Source: Clostridiales bacterium
Lineage (GTDB): Bacteria > Bacillota > Clostridia > Oscillospirales > CAG-272
Reading direction: 5' to 3'
DNA length: 35,467 nt
Assembly (NCBI GenBank): GCA_016281775.1
Contig: JAEEJH010000082.1
Span: 1 to 35,467, forward strand
Shown: piece by piece, positions 14,345 to 22,002 of the stretch
Position numbering within the stretch: position 1 is the stretch's first letter
Layout: each line of letters starts with the position of its first letter
Position numbers and translations under genes: made by a program
The notes under the pieces: generated by a model
What the model was told of the DNA's origin: nothing
Seen by the model: the letters and a program-made list of their open reading frames with translations, nothing else
The model's database searches: none

Positions 14345-15639
14345 ACTTCGCCTTCCTCAAGCGCGCAGATCTCGGCAAAGACCTTGTCGGCGGCGTTTTT
14401 ATACTCCGCCGCGGTGCCCTGACAGATGCCGAGCTCGGAGTTCTTTATCGGTTTACCGATTATGACCGTGGTTTTGGAAAATATCCTGAGTTTTCTCTTT
14501 TTCGTTTTTATGAAGACGGGGACTACGTCGCAGCCCGTTCTGTACGCTATCATTGAAATGCCGGTCTTCGGTTCGGTCTCTTTGGGGTCGACCGCAGGTT
14601 TGCGCGTGCCCTGAGGGAACACGCCGAGGCATTCGCCGTTTTCTATGTATCCGATAGCCGTACGCAGGGCCGTTTTGTCAGCCGTGCCTCTTTTTACGCC
14701 GAAGCAGCCGAGAGACGAAAGCATCCTGCCGAACGCCGACTTCATGGATTCGATTTTTACCATGAAATGAAGCTGATACGGGAAAGCTATCGCGAGCATA
14801 ACGGGATCGAACAGCGCTATATGGTTGCTGCAGACCATATATCCGCTCCCTTTCGGTATGTTCTCTTTTCCCTTGACCTTCAGCCGGTAAAGAAAACTGA
14901 ACAGACCAGAAAGGCTTTTTTTCACCCTCTCATAAGGAGTTTTTTTTTGCTTGCTTTTTCTCCGTTCGTTAACGAGACCTACTATATGATCGACGTTTTC
15001 TTCGATCGTCATGTCGGAGTTATCTACTATAACGGCGTCGTCGGCGGGAACGCAGGGGGCGTTTTCTCTGTGCGAATCGTCGTAATCGCGCTTGATCATC
15101 TGCTCGGTGATCTCGTCAAGAGACACCTCCGCGCCTTTGGCGACGAGCTCTTCGTATCTGCGTCTGGCTCTCGCCTCCGCCGAAGCGGTCTGGAAAACTT
15201 TTAGATCGGCGTTCGGCAGTATGACCGTGCCGATATCGCGCCCGTCCATTATTACGTCGTATTTTTCAGCCGTTTTTCGCTGCAGATCGAGCAGAAAAGC
15301 TCTGACCTCGGGTATCGCCGAGACCTTTGATGCGTACGACGATATCTCGTTTTGCCTTATAGCCTCGGAGACGTCTTCGCCGTTTAAATATATCCTCTGC
15401 GAGCCGTTTTCGTATTTGGTATCGATATTGATATCGGGCAGGCACGGTATGACTTTTTCACGGTCGTCCGGCAATATGCCTTTTCTGTAAACGTAAAGAC
15501 CTACCGAGCGGTACATCGCGCCCGTATCGACGTGGATGAAGCCGAGTTTTTTCGCGAGCGCTTTCGCTACCGTGCTTTTGCCCGCGCCCGACGGTCCGTC
15601 GATCGCTATTGAGAACGTTTTTTTCGTCTTTTTACTCAT
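14341..15639 (-). CDS. cmk-plsC: Cytidylate kinase fused to 1-acylglycerol-3-phosphate acyltransferase
   Basis: 432 residues in one frame. Residues 8-225 are CMP/dCMP kinase: P-loop GPSGAGKST (15-23), DTGAMYR (38-44), DGRDIGTV (132-139). Residues 235-432 are a PlsC-type acyltransferase with the catalytic NHIALFD (272-278, the NHx4D motif) and FPQGTR (341-346, usually FPEGTR). A basic linker (RRKSKQKK, 227-234) separates them. The kinase recycles CMP; the acyltransferase makes phosphatidic acid at the membrane. Adjacent cmk and plsC genes are common in Clostridia; here no stop or internal SD was seen between them. The start overlaps the flavoprotein gene by 8 bases. Confidence 0.93.
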   Translation of the reverse strand: MSKKTKKTFSIAIDGPSGAGKSTVAKALAKKLGFIHVDTGAMYRSVGLYVYRKGILPDDREKVIPCLPDINIDTKYENGSQRIYLNGEDVSEAIRQNEISSYASKVSAIPEVRAFLLDLQRKTAEKYDVIMDGRDIGTVILPNADLKVFQTASAEARARRRYEELVAKGAEVSLDEITEQMIKRDYDDSHRENAPCVPADDAVIVDNSDMTIEENVDHIVGLVNERRKSKQKKTPYERVKKSLSGLFSFLYRLKVKGKENIPKGSGYMVCSNHIALFDPVMLAIAFPYQLHFMVKIESMKSAFGRMLSSLGCFGVKRGTADKTALRTAIGYIENGECLGVFPQGTRKPAVDPKETEPKTGISMIAYRTGCDVVPVFIKTKKRKLRIFSKTTVIIGKPIKNSELGICQGTAAEYKNAADKVFAEICALEEGEV

Positions 15640-16855
15640 TCATTACTCCTCTTGCCGCGGCGTGCGCCGTGCAGAAAGCTATTTGCAGATTATAACCGCC
15701 CGTATACGCGTCAACGTCGATCACCTCGCCGGCGAAATAAAGTCCCGGCACGAGTTTCGACTGCATCGACCTCGGATCTATCTCCTTCACCGACACGCCG
15801 CCGCGCGTGACCACGGCTTCGGCTATCGGGGCGAAGGATCTGACGGTAAGCGTGAGATCTTTCAGCAGTGAAACGATCTTTTTTCTCTCCGCCGCGGTGA
15901 CCGCGTTGACCTTTTTGTAAGGATCTATGCCGGTGCGTTCCACGAACGGAGCGATCAGTTTCGATGGCAGAAGCGCCGAACACGAATTTGAAAAGTTTTT
16001 GTTTATATTTTCCGCAAAATCGGATAATATGCGTGAATCGAGCGTTTTTTCGTCGAGAGCGGGTTTCAGATCGATGTGAAGCGCGTATCTGCCCGCGTCG
16101 GCGTTTTTCATGTGAGCCGACGCCGAGAGCACGAGCGGACCGCTTACGCCGTTTGACGTGAACAGCATCTCGCCCTGTTCTTTATATACCGCCCTGCCGC
16201 TTGCCGCGTCGGTGCAGGTGAGCGTTACGTTTCGCAGCGACAGCCCCTCGCATTCGCGGCAGAGCTTATCTTCGCAGACGAGCGGCACGAGAGACGGCTG
16301 AGGCGGTGTGACTGTGTGACCGAAAGACTTTGCGAAAGTATAGCCGTCGCCGGTCGAGCCGGTCTTCGGATACGATACGCCGCCGGTAGCTATCACGACT
16401 TTATCGTAATACTCCGTTCTGTCGGAGCAGACGACCGCGAACAAACCGTTTTTTACGATCTTTTTTACGTTTTTGCGTACCGTTTTAACGCCGTTTTTGC
16501 GGCAGAAACCGATCAGCGCTTCGACGATATCGGCGGCTTTGTCGGATACGGGAAAGACGCGTCTGCCGCGTTCCGTTTTGAGCGGTACGCCGAGCGATCC
16601 GAAAAAGCTCATGACCGCCTGAGAGTCGAAGTTAGAATACGCCGAATAAAGAAATTTCGGATTCGATACGACGTTATCAAAAAACTCCTCTTTCGTGCAG
16701 TTGTTGGTGACGTTGCATCTGCCTTTGCCGGTTATGCGGAGCTTGACGCCGCAGCGGTCGTTTTTTTCATACAGATCGACGCTCGCGCCGTATGACGCGG
16801 CGAAGCCCGCGGCGGTAAGACCCGCGGCGCCGCCGCCGATCACGGCGAGTCTCAT
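15632..16855 (-). CDS. HI0933/BaiN-family FAD-dependent oxidoreductase
   Basis: 407 residues, typical for the family. An N-terminal Rossmann FAD motif VIGGGAAGLTAAG (5-17) is followed by KLRITGKGRCNVTN, a signature of the HI0933 family, and VIATGGVSYPKTGSTGDGY in the middle. The C-terminal GLYFAGEVIDVDAYTGGYNLQIA completes the FAD site. The substrate is not known for most members; BaiN is proposed in bile-acid dehydroxylation, and other annotations such as aminoacetone oxidase are weak. The ATG overlaps the RpiR stop by 4 bases, and the gene overlaps cmk-plsC by 8 bases. Confidence 0.9.
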   Translation of the reverse strand: MRLAVIGGGAAGLTAAGFAASYGASVDLYEKNDRCGVKLRITGKGRCNVTNNCTKEEFFDNVVSNPKFLYSAYSNFDSQAVMSFFGSLGVPLKTERGRRVFPVSDKAADIVEALIGFCRKNGVKTVRKNVKKIVKNGLFAVVCSDRTEYYDKVVIATGGVSYPKTGSTGDGYTFAKSFGHTVTPPQPSLVPLVCEDKLCRECEGLSLRNVTLTCTDAASGRAVYKEQGEMLFTSNGVSGPLVLSASAHMKNADAGRYALHIDLKPALDEKTLDSRILSDFAENINKNFSNSCSALLPSKLIAPFVERTGIDPYKKVNAVTAAERKKIVSLLKDLTLTVRSFAPIAEAVVTRGGVSVKEIDPRSMQSKLVPGLYFAGEVIDVDAYTGGYNLQIAFCTAHAAARGVMNE

Positions 16856-17721
16856 TTGTCTTCGTTATCCTCTATTTTGTTGTAAACGTCGAACTTATCC
16901 CACACGTCTTCGAGACGGTTGAAGGTGTTCAGCACGTCTTCCTGCTTCTTTTTGCCTATCGCGACTATCATCGCGTTGATGACCGAGAGCGGAGCGACGA
17001 GCGAATCGACGAACGACGCCATCTCGCTTCTCGCGAGCAGCGTATGGTCTGCAAATTCGGAAAGCGGCGAATCTTTGCTGTCGGTTATGGCTATCGTTAC
17101 CGCCTTCTGTTCTTTCGCGAGCTCCATACCCTGGATTATGCGTTTTGAATAACGCGGGAAGGATATGCCGATTATGACGTCCTGTTCGCCTATTCTGAAA
17201 AGCTGCTCGAAGATCTCGGAACGGCTCGTGGAATTGACGAGCTTGACGTTGCCGAAGATCAGCGAGAGATAGAAGTTCATGAAAACGGCAAGGCACGCCG
17301 ACGATCTCATACCCATGATGTAGATGTTGCGAGCGCCGATGATCGCGTCGACGGCTTTGTCGAATGCTTCTTTGTCGATATTGTCGAGCGTGTTTTTCAT
17401 TTTCTCGATATCGAGGTTCATCACCTTCTCGAGAACTTCGTGTTCTTCGATCCTATCGTTGGTGATCTCGATACGCTGCAGCGACGTGAGCCTCGTTCTT
17501 ATAAGCTCCCGGAGGCTTCTCTGCAGATCCGGGTAACCGTCGTAGCCGAGTTCGATGGCGAATCTGACGACGGTAGATTCCGACACGTGTACGGTCGTAC
17601 CGAGTTTCAGCGCGGTCATATACGCCGCTTTGTCGTAATGCTCGAGAATGTATTTGCCGATCGCTTTCTGACCTTTCGAAAATCCCGGCATTGACGCGTC
17701 TATCTTTTGTAAAATGTCCAT
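16852..17721 (-). CDS. RpiR/MurR-family transcriptional regulator
   Basis: 289 residues. N-terminal HTH_6 domain (about 1-78) with the typical HVSESTVVRFAIELGYDGYPDLQ recognition-helix region. The SIS sugar-phosphate-binding domain (about 125-260) shows NIYIMGMRSSACLA, ISFPRYSKRIIQGMELAK and ITDSKDSPLSEFADHTL. RpiR proteins sense phosphosugars and control carbohydrate or cell-wall sugar genes. Here it heads a housekeeping cluster, so its targets may lie elsewhere. SD GAGAGG lies 10 bases before ATG. It is transcribed from the promoter at 17763-17791. Confidence 0.92.
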   Translation of the reverse strand: MDILQKIDASMPGFSKGQKAIGKYILEHYDKAAYMTALKLGTTVHVSESTVVRFAIELGYDGYPDLQRSLRELIRTRLTSLQRIEITNDRIEEHEVLEKVMNLDIEKMKNTLDNIDKEAFDKAVDAIIGARNIYIMGMRSSACLAVFMNFYLSLIFGNVKLVNSTSRSEIFEQLFRIGEQDVIIGISFPRYSKRIIQGMELAKEQKAVTIAITDSKDSPLSEFADHTLLARSEMASFVDSLVAPLSVINAMIVAIGKKKQEDVLNTFNRLEDVWDKFDVYNKIEDNEDK

Positions 17722-17762
17722 CAGTCTCAGACCTCTCCCGAATTTTTATCAAATCTTAATGT

Positions 17763-17791
17763 ATTATACTACTTAAAAATTAAAAATGCAA
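17763..17791 (-). promoter_or_regulatory. Promoter of the rpiR - flavoprotein - cmk-plsC - ispH-rpsA operon
   Basis: On minus: -35 TTGCAT (17786-17791), 17-bp spacer, perfect -10 TATAAT (17763-17768). The transcript start would be about 35 bases before the ATG. Confidence 0.8.
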
Positions 17792-17915
17792 TAGTTTTTT
17801 TGAATTTTTTCAGCGTTTTATTCTGCAAAATTGCTTTTCTGACAATAATTTGATTTTAAATCGGCGAAAAAATGAAAAAAATGGAATTTATTCTTGCAAT
17901 TTCGGATAAATAAAT

Positions 17916-17942
17916 CCGGCGTATGCGGATCGCATACGCCGG
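17916..17942 (-). terminator. Terminator of pyrR-uraA
   Basis: A perfect 12-bp stem, CCGGCGTATGCG (17916-17927) with CGCATACGCCGG (17931-17942), has a 3-base loop. On minus it is followed by ATTTATTTAT. It lies about 20 bases past the uraA stop. Confidence 0.75.
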
Positions 17943-17962
17943 GGGTCGTTTATGTATTTCGT

Positions 17963-19384
17963 TTATTCTTCGGTTTTTACTTCTTCGGGCTCTGCCTGTT
18001 CGGCCTGTTCCGCCTGCGGTTCTTCTTTCTTCTTCGAAAGTATGAGGTTGGTGAGGATGCCGAGGATCAGAGCGCACGCGACTTTCGTCAGCGTGATCTG
18101 ACCGAACATCATGACCATGCCGCCGACGCCGGCTATAAGGATGACGGATACCGTGAAGAGGTTTCTGTTGTCGCCGAGGTCGGTCTTCTGTATCATCTTA
18201 AGACCGGATACCGCGATGAAGCCGTAGAGGGTGATGCAGACGCCGCCCATGACGCAGGTCGGTATCGTTGCAAGGAATGTTACGAACGGAGCTACGAACG
18301 AGGCGAGTATCGCCATGATCGCCGTGTAAAGGATCGTCTGTACGGAAGCATTGCCGGAGATCGCCACGCAGCCTACGGATTCGCCGTAAGTGGTGTTCGG
18401 GCAGCCGCCGAAGAACGCGCCGGCCATCGAGCCTATACCGTCGCCGAGGAGGGTGTTGGACAGGCCGGGATCTTCAAGCAGGTCGTGCTCGATAATGGAG
18501 GAAAGGTTCTTGTGGTCTGCAAGGTGTTCGGCGAAGACGACGAACGCTACGGGGATGTAAGCGACCGCTATCGTGGCTATGTATTCGCCGGTGAGTTTGA
18601 CGACCGTGCCGTCTTCAAGCGTCTGGCCGGCAAATCCGGAGAACGCCTTGAGGAACGTGAAATCGGGGATCCACTGCATATTTGCGAAAGCCGAGAAGTC
18701 TATGATCTGGAAATCGGGGTTCTTGGTCGCGATACCGATGATCGTGAAGATCGTCGCGCAGAGATAACCTGCGAGTATGCCTATGATGAACGGGATCATT
18801 TTCATAAGTTTCTTGCCGTATACCGAGCAGAGCACGACGACGGCGAGAGTTACGAGAGCGCATATGAACGAGAGACCTGTTTTAAGCGTTATAGCGTATC
18901 CGTCGGCGCTCGGGTTCGAAAAACCGAAGGAGTTGGCGACCGCGTTGCCCGCGAGCGAAAGACCGATGATGGCGACCGTCGGGCCTATGACGACTGCCGG
19001 CATGATCTTGTTGATCCACTTAACGCCTGCGAATTTGACTATGATCGCGATTATAACGTATACGAGACCTGCGAATATCGCGCCGATCACGAGACCGAGA
19101 TAACCGACCGTCGTGTTTGCGTATGCTCCGGCGAAAGCCGCGAACATCGAACCGAGGAACGCAAACGAAGAGCCTAAGAATACAGGGCTTTTGAATTTAG
19201 TGAACAGTAAGTAGACGAGCGTACCGACGCCGGCGCCGAAGAGGGCGGCGGACTGCGACATGCCGTTGCCAACTATGGCAGGTACCGCGATGGTTGCCGC
19301 GAGTATCGCGAGCAGCTGCTGGAACGCGAAGATCAGCGTTTTGCCGAATGACGGCTTGTCCTGAACGTTGTAGATGAGTTTCAT
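17963..19384 (-). CDS. uraA: Uracil/xanthine permease (UraA type, NCS2 family)
   Basis: 473 residues with about 12-14 hydrophobic segments typical of NCS2 nucleobase:cation symporters. QQLLAILAATIAVPAIVG near the N-terminus is characteristic of bacterial UraA. The central GCPNTTYGESVG and the preceding acidic segment (FVVFAEHLADH) match the substrate-binding region of TM8-TM10. An acidic C-terminal tail (PQAEQAEQAEPEE) is unusual but harmless-looking. The frame opens at 19399, but that first ATG overlaps the SD GGAGG; the ATG at 19382-19384, 8 bases after GGAGG, is the better start. It follows pyrR by 30 bases, so it imports uracil under PyrR control. Confidence 0.94.
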   Translation of the reverse strand: MKLIYNVQDKPSFGKTLIFAFQQLLAILAATIAVPAIVGNGMSQSAALFGAGVGTLVYLLFTKFKSPVFLGSSFAFLGSMFAAFAGAYANTTVGYLGLVIGAIFAGLVYVIIAIIVKFAGVKWINKIMPAVVIGPTVAIIGLSLAGNAVANSFGFSNPSADGYAITLKTGLSFICALVTLAVVVLCSVYGKKLMKMIPFIIGILAGYLCATIFTIIGIATKNPDFQIIDFSAFANMQWIPDFTFLKAFSGFAGQTLEDGTVVKLTGEYIATIAVAYIPVAFVVFAEHLADHKNLSSIIEHDLLEDPGLSNTLLGDGIGSMAGAFFGGCPNTTYGESVGCVAISGNASVQTILYTAIMAILASFVAPFVTFLATIPTCVMGGVCITLYGFIAVSGLKMIQKTDLGDNRNLFTVSVILIAGVGGMVMMFGQITLTKVACALILGILTNLILSKKKEEPQAEQAEQAEPEEVKTEE

Positions 19385-19414
19385 TTTATTTTCCTCCATT
19401 TATTTTCAGCTTTA

Positions 19415-19963
19415 TCAGCCGATTTGCATTAATTGTACGCAGCATTTGCCGTCGTATTCCGGCATACAGACGCGAATCGCTTCGGTCTTGGAAGTCGGTA
19501 CGTTTTTGCCTACGTAATCCGCTCTGATCGGGAGCTCTCTGTGACCGCGGTCCACAAGCACGGCGAGCTGTATGCAGCTCGGTCTGCCCTGCGCGAAGAT
19601 CGCTTCTATCGCGGCTCTCGCCGTTCTGCCGGTGAACATAACGTCGTCGACTATTACGGCCTTTTTTCCGTTCACGTCGAACGGAAGCTGCGTCGGTCTT
19701 ACGAGCGGGTCGCGGTTCTCGCGCGATATATCGTCGCGGTAGAACTTGATATCGAGCTCGCCGCACGGTATTTCGGACCCTTCGATCTTTTTAATATTCT
19801 CTCTGATCATCTCCGCTATCGGCATGCCGCGTCTGCGTACGCCGACGAGCAGCAGGTCTTCCGTTCCCTTGTTCTTTTCGACTATCTCGTGAGATATGCG
19901 CATGACCGCGCGTTTTACCTCGACTTCTGTCATCAACTCAGCTTTGAAAATCAAATCCTGCAT
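19415..19963 (-). CDS. pyrR: PyrR, pyrimidine operon attenuation regulator / uracil phosphoribosyltransferase
   Basis: 182 residues, the normal PyrR size. The PRPP-binding loop VIVDDVMFTGRTA lies at 103-115. The N-terminus FKAELMTEVEVKRAVMRISHEIVE matches PyrR proteins and fixes the start. PyrR bound to UMP stabilises an anti-antiterminator in pyr leader RNA and so causes termination; it also has modest UPRT activity. The gene's own leader carries the attenuator described at 19964-20078. The only SD-like sequence (AGGA) lies inside the 3' arm of the terminator stem, 7 bases before ATG. No other pyr biosynthesis genes are in the window. Confidence 0.95.
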   Translation of the reverse strand: MQDLIFKAELMTEVEVKRAVMRISHEIVEKNKGTEDLLLVGVRRRGMPIAEMIRENIKKIEGSEIPCGELDIKFYRDDISRENRDPLVRPTQLPFDVNGKKAVIVDDVMFTGRTARAAIEAIFAQGRPSCIQLAVLVDRGHRELPIRADYVGKNVPTSKTEAIRVCMPEYDGKCCVQLMQIG

Positions 19964-20078
19964 AAAAAAATCCTGCCTTTCCGGCAGGATATAAGCATAA
20001 CTTTGTTATGGTGTACAATCTTGCCGGTATCTCGGTACCGAATTCGGAATCACGTTCCGACGTGCTTAAAGATCATTG
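19964..20078 (-). promoter_or_regulatory. PyrR attenuator leader of pyrR-uraA
   Basis: On minus, a hairpin CGGUA-CCGAGA-UACCG (20025-20040) has a terminal hexaloop that fits the PyrR consensus CNGNGA. Its 3' side carries CCGGCA (20022-20027), which is complementary to TGCCGG in the 5' arm of the terminator (19981-19986). The terminator ATCCTGCC/GGCAGGAT (19970-19977, 19983-19990) is followed by T7 and then directly by the pyrR ATG. PyrR binding would free the terminator; without it the alternative pairing breaks the terminator. Confidence 0.8.
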
Positions 20079-20083
20079 TCTGT

Positions 20084-20112
20084 ATTATATCACGGGATTT
20101 CCGTTTTGTAAA
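20084..20112 (-). promoter_or_regulatory. Promoter of pyrR-uraA
   Basis: On minus: -35 TTTACA (20107-20112), 17-bp spacer, extended -10 TGA-TATAAT (20084-20089). Confidence 0.82.
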
Positions 20113-20185
20113 GGGGTTTTTGATAATTTCTTCGTTTTTAACAAATTTTTTTGCAGATACCGCCCGATATTCGTCATATCGACAG

Positions 20186-21271
20186 TTACGAAAGCAGATC
20201 GAAAAATCCTTTTCTGCAAAGATACTCTGCCGAGAGCACCGCGCCGCCCGCCGCGCCGCGCAGAGTGTTGTGCGAGAGCCCGACGAATTTCCAGTCGTAG
20301 ACGGTATCCTCGCGCAGTCTGCCCGCGGTTATGCCCATGCCGCCGTAAATATCGCGGTCGAGTTTCGTCTGCGGACGGTTGTCTTCTTCAAAGTACGTTA
20401 TGAACTTTTCCGGCGCCGACGGGAGTTTCAGCTTCTGCGGTTCGCCTTCATATCCGTTCCACGCCTGAAGTATCTGTTCTTTCGTCGGATTTTTGCGGAA
20501 TTTCACGAACACCGCGGCGAGATGGCCGTTCGATACCGGCACTCTTATACACTGCGTCGTTATGACGGGAGAAGACGCCGGCACCACGACGCCGTCTTTG
20601 ACCTCGCCCCATATCTTGAGCGGCTCTTTTTCGCTCTTCTCTTCTTCACCGCCGATATAAGGTATGACGTTATCAATCATTTCGGGCCACTGCGCGAACG
20701 TTTTGCCCGCGCCGGATATAGCCTGATAAGTCGTGACTACCATTTCGTACGGCTCGTACTGCAGAAGCGGCGTGATCAGCGGAACGTAGCTCTGTATCGA
20801 GCAGTTCGGTTTTACCGCGATGAAACCGCGCTTCGTACCGAGACGCTTTTTCTGTGTTTCGATGACCGCGGTGTGATGCGGATTTATCTCCGGTATGAGC
20901 ATCGGAACGTCCGATAAACCTCTGCAGGCAGAGTTGTTCGACACTACGCAAAGCTCGGCTTTCGCGTAAGCCTCTTCAAGCGCTCTGACCTCCGCCTTGG
21001 GCATATCGACCGCGCAGAAAACGACGTCGCAGACGGCTTTGATCGCGTCGATATCGGAAGCCGATATGACTTTCATATCTTTTATATATTCCGGCATCGG
21101 GCAGTCGAGCTTCCAGCGGCCGTCGAGCGCTTCTTCGTAAGTCTTGCCCGCGCTTCTCGGGCTGGCGGCTATCGCCGTGACCTCAAAATACTCGTGACCG
21201 TCAAGCAAAACGGCGAATCTCTGCCCCACCATACCCGTGGCGCCTACTATACATGCTCTGAATTTTTTCAT
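20186..21271 (-). CDS. asd: Aspartate-semialdehyde dehydrogenase (archaeal/fungal type)
   Basis: 361 residues. It makes aspartate 4-semialdehyde with NADPH, in the pathway to lysine/diaminopimelate, threonine and methionine. N-terminal NADP motif GATGMVGQ (10-17); SNNSACR at 111-117; catalytic Cys157 in KPNCSIQ; ISGAGK at 185-190; VSNGHLAAVFV, with the base His, in the C-terminal domain. Length and motifs fit the longer archaeal/yeast-type Asd found in many Clostridia. The frame opens at 21397, but GAAGGA 9 bases before the ATG at 21269-21271 and homology set the start. It is monocistronic by appearance, with a perfect promoter 32 bases upstream. Confidence 0.93.
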   Translation of the reverse strand: MKKFRACIVGATGMVGQRFAVLLDGHEYFEVTAIAASPRSAGKTYEEALDGRWKLDCPMPEYIKDMKVISASDIDAIKAVCDVVFCAVDMPKAEVRALEEAYAKAELCVVSNNSACRGLSDVPMLIPEINPHHTAVIETQKKRLGTKRGFIAVKPNCSIQSYVPLITPLLQYEPYEMVVTTYQAISGAGKTFAQWPEMIDNVIPYIGGEEEKSEKEPLKIWGEVKDGVVVPASSPVITTQCIRVPVSNGHLAAVFVKFRKNPTKEQILQAWNGYEGEPQKLKLPSAPEKFITYFEEDNRPQTKLDRDIYGGMGITAGRLREDTVYDWKFVGLSHNTLRGAAGGAVLSAEYLCRKGFFDLLS

Positions 21272-21302
21272 GATTTTCATTCCTTCAAAGTTATTATTAT
21301 AC

Positions 21303-21331
21303 ATTATATTCCATTCGATGCGTTTTGTCAA
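21303..21331 (-). promoter_or_regulatory. Promoter of asd
   Basis: Consensus SigA promoter on minus: TTGACA (21326-21331), 17-bp spacer, TATAAT (21303-21308). Confidence 0.88.
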
Positions 21332-21424
21332 GTCTTTTATAATGTGCGATTTGTGGAAATATACAGTTTTACACGGCCGGTTATGTGCGCTTTTCACAAA
21401 ATTACTTTATTTACACAAAAATAT

Positions 21425-21453
21425 TTGAAAAAAGTCGAATCGTATGGTATAAT
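21425..21453 (+). promoter_or_regulatory. Promoter of the flavodoxin-like gene
   Basis: -35 TTGAAA (21425-21430), 17-bp spacer, extended -10 TGG-TATAAT (21448-21453). It is divergent from the asd promoter. Confidence 0.85.
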
Positions 21454-21485
21454 GGTAAAAAATATAAAAGCGGAGGTATACCGTT

Positions 21486-21896
21486 ATGAAAATGCGCGTA
21501 ATTTATTTTTCCAAAAAGAAGAAAATGTCCGATCTGGCGCTTTATCTGTCGAAAAATTCAGATGAGTACAAGCCTGACACGATACCGCCGGATTATTCAC
21601 TCGATAAAGAAAAACTGCTCGTACTCGGTATGTCGCAGCTTGCGAAACTGCCCGACGACGTTCGCCGTTTCTGCATGAACCTCGGCCCGGGCATAACTAA
21701 AAACGTGGCTCTGTTTACCGACAGAACGCCTGAAGAAGCTGCGGAATTCATCAAAACTCTGCGCGACACCGGCGCGAATGTGCTCGACGACGTGCTTTAC
21801 TTCAAAAGCGAATTCCTGCCCTTCAAAGGCGCGTCCGACGAGGAGAAGAAGCAGGCTGACGAGTGGTTCGAAAAGATCCTCCCGAGGCTCAAATAA
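21486..21896 (+). CDS. Small flavodoxin-like protein
   Basis: 136 residues. The order of a short N-terminal strand (MRVIYFS), a central strand ending in a loop (KLLVLGMSQLAKLPDDVRRFCMNL), NVALFTD and a later helix-strand-helix resembles a flavodoxin fold. The usual phosphate-binding T-x-T-G-x-T loop after the first strand is replaced by KKKKMSDLA, so FMN binding is uncertain. SD GGAGG lies 9 bases before ATG. It is alone between a strong promoter and a strong terminator. Its partner and role are unknown. Confidence 0.6.
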   Translation: MKMRVIYFSKKKKMSDLALYLSKNSDEYKPDTIPPDYSLDKEKLLVLGMSQLAKLPDDVRRFCMNLGPGITKNVALFTDRTPEEAAEFIKTLRDTGANVLDDVLYFKSEFLPFKGASDEEKKQADEWFEKILPRLK

Positions 21897-21952
21897 AGCC
21901 GCGTAAGCGGTGATTCATGGCGCCGCCGTTTACATGACTGACGTAACGAAAA

Positions 21953-21984
21953 AACCGGAGAAGCGTTTTACCGCTTCTCCGGTT
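21953..21984. terminator. Bidirectional terminator between two convergent genes
   Basis: AACCGGAGAAGCG (21953-21965) pairs perfectly with CGCTTCTCCGGTT (21972-21984) around a 6-base loop. A-rich sequence on the left gives a good U-run on minus for the surface-protein gene. The right flank, TCGGTTTATTT, serves the plus-strand gene less strongly. Confidence 0.85.
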
Positions 21985-22002
21985 CGGTTTATTTATACCG
22001 TA

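Noticed and set aside
17894..19177. 427-codon plus-strand frame
   Set aside because: Antisense to uraA, with a charged Arg/Asp/Glu-rich product typical of shadow frames opposite membrane proteins.
19433..20917. 494-codon plus-strand frame
   Set aside because: Runs antisense across pyrR, its leader and asd; it crosses three well-supported features.
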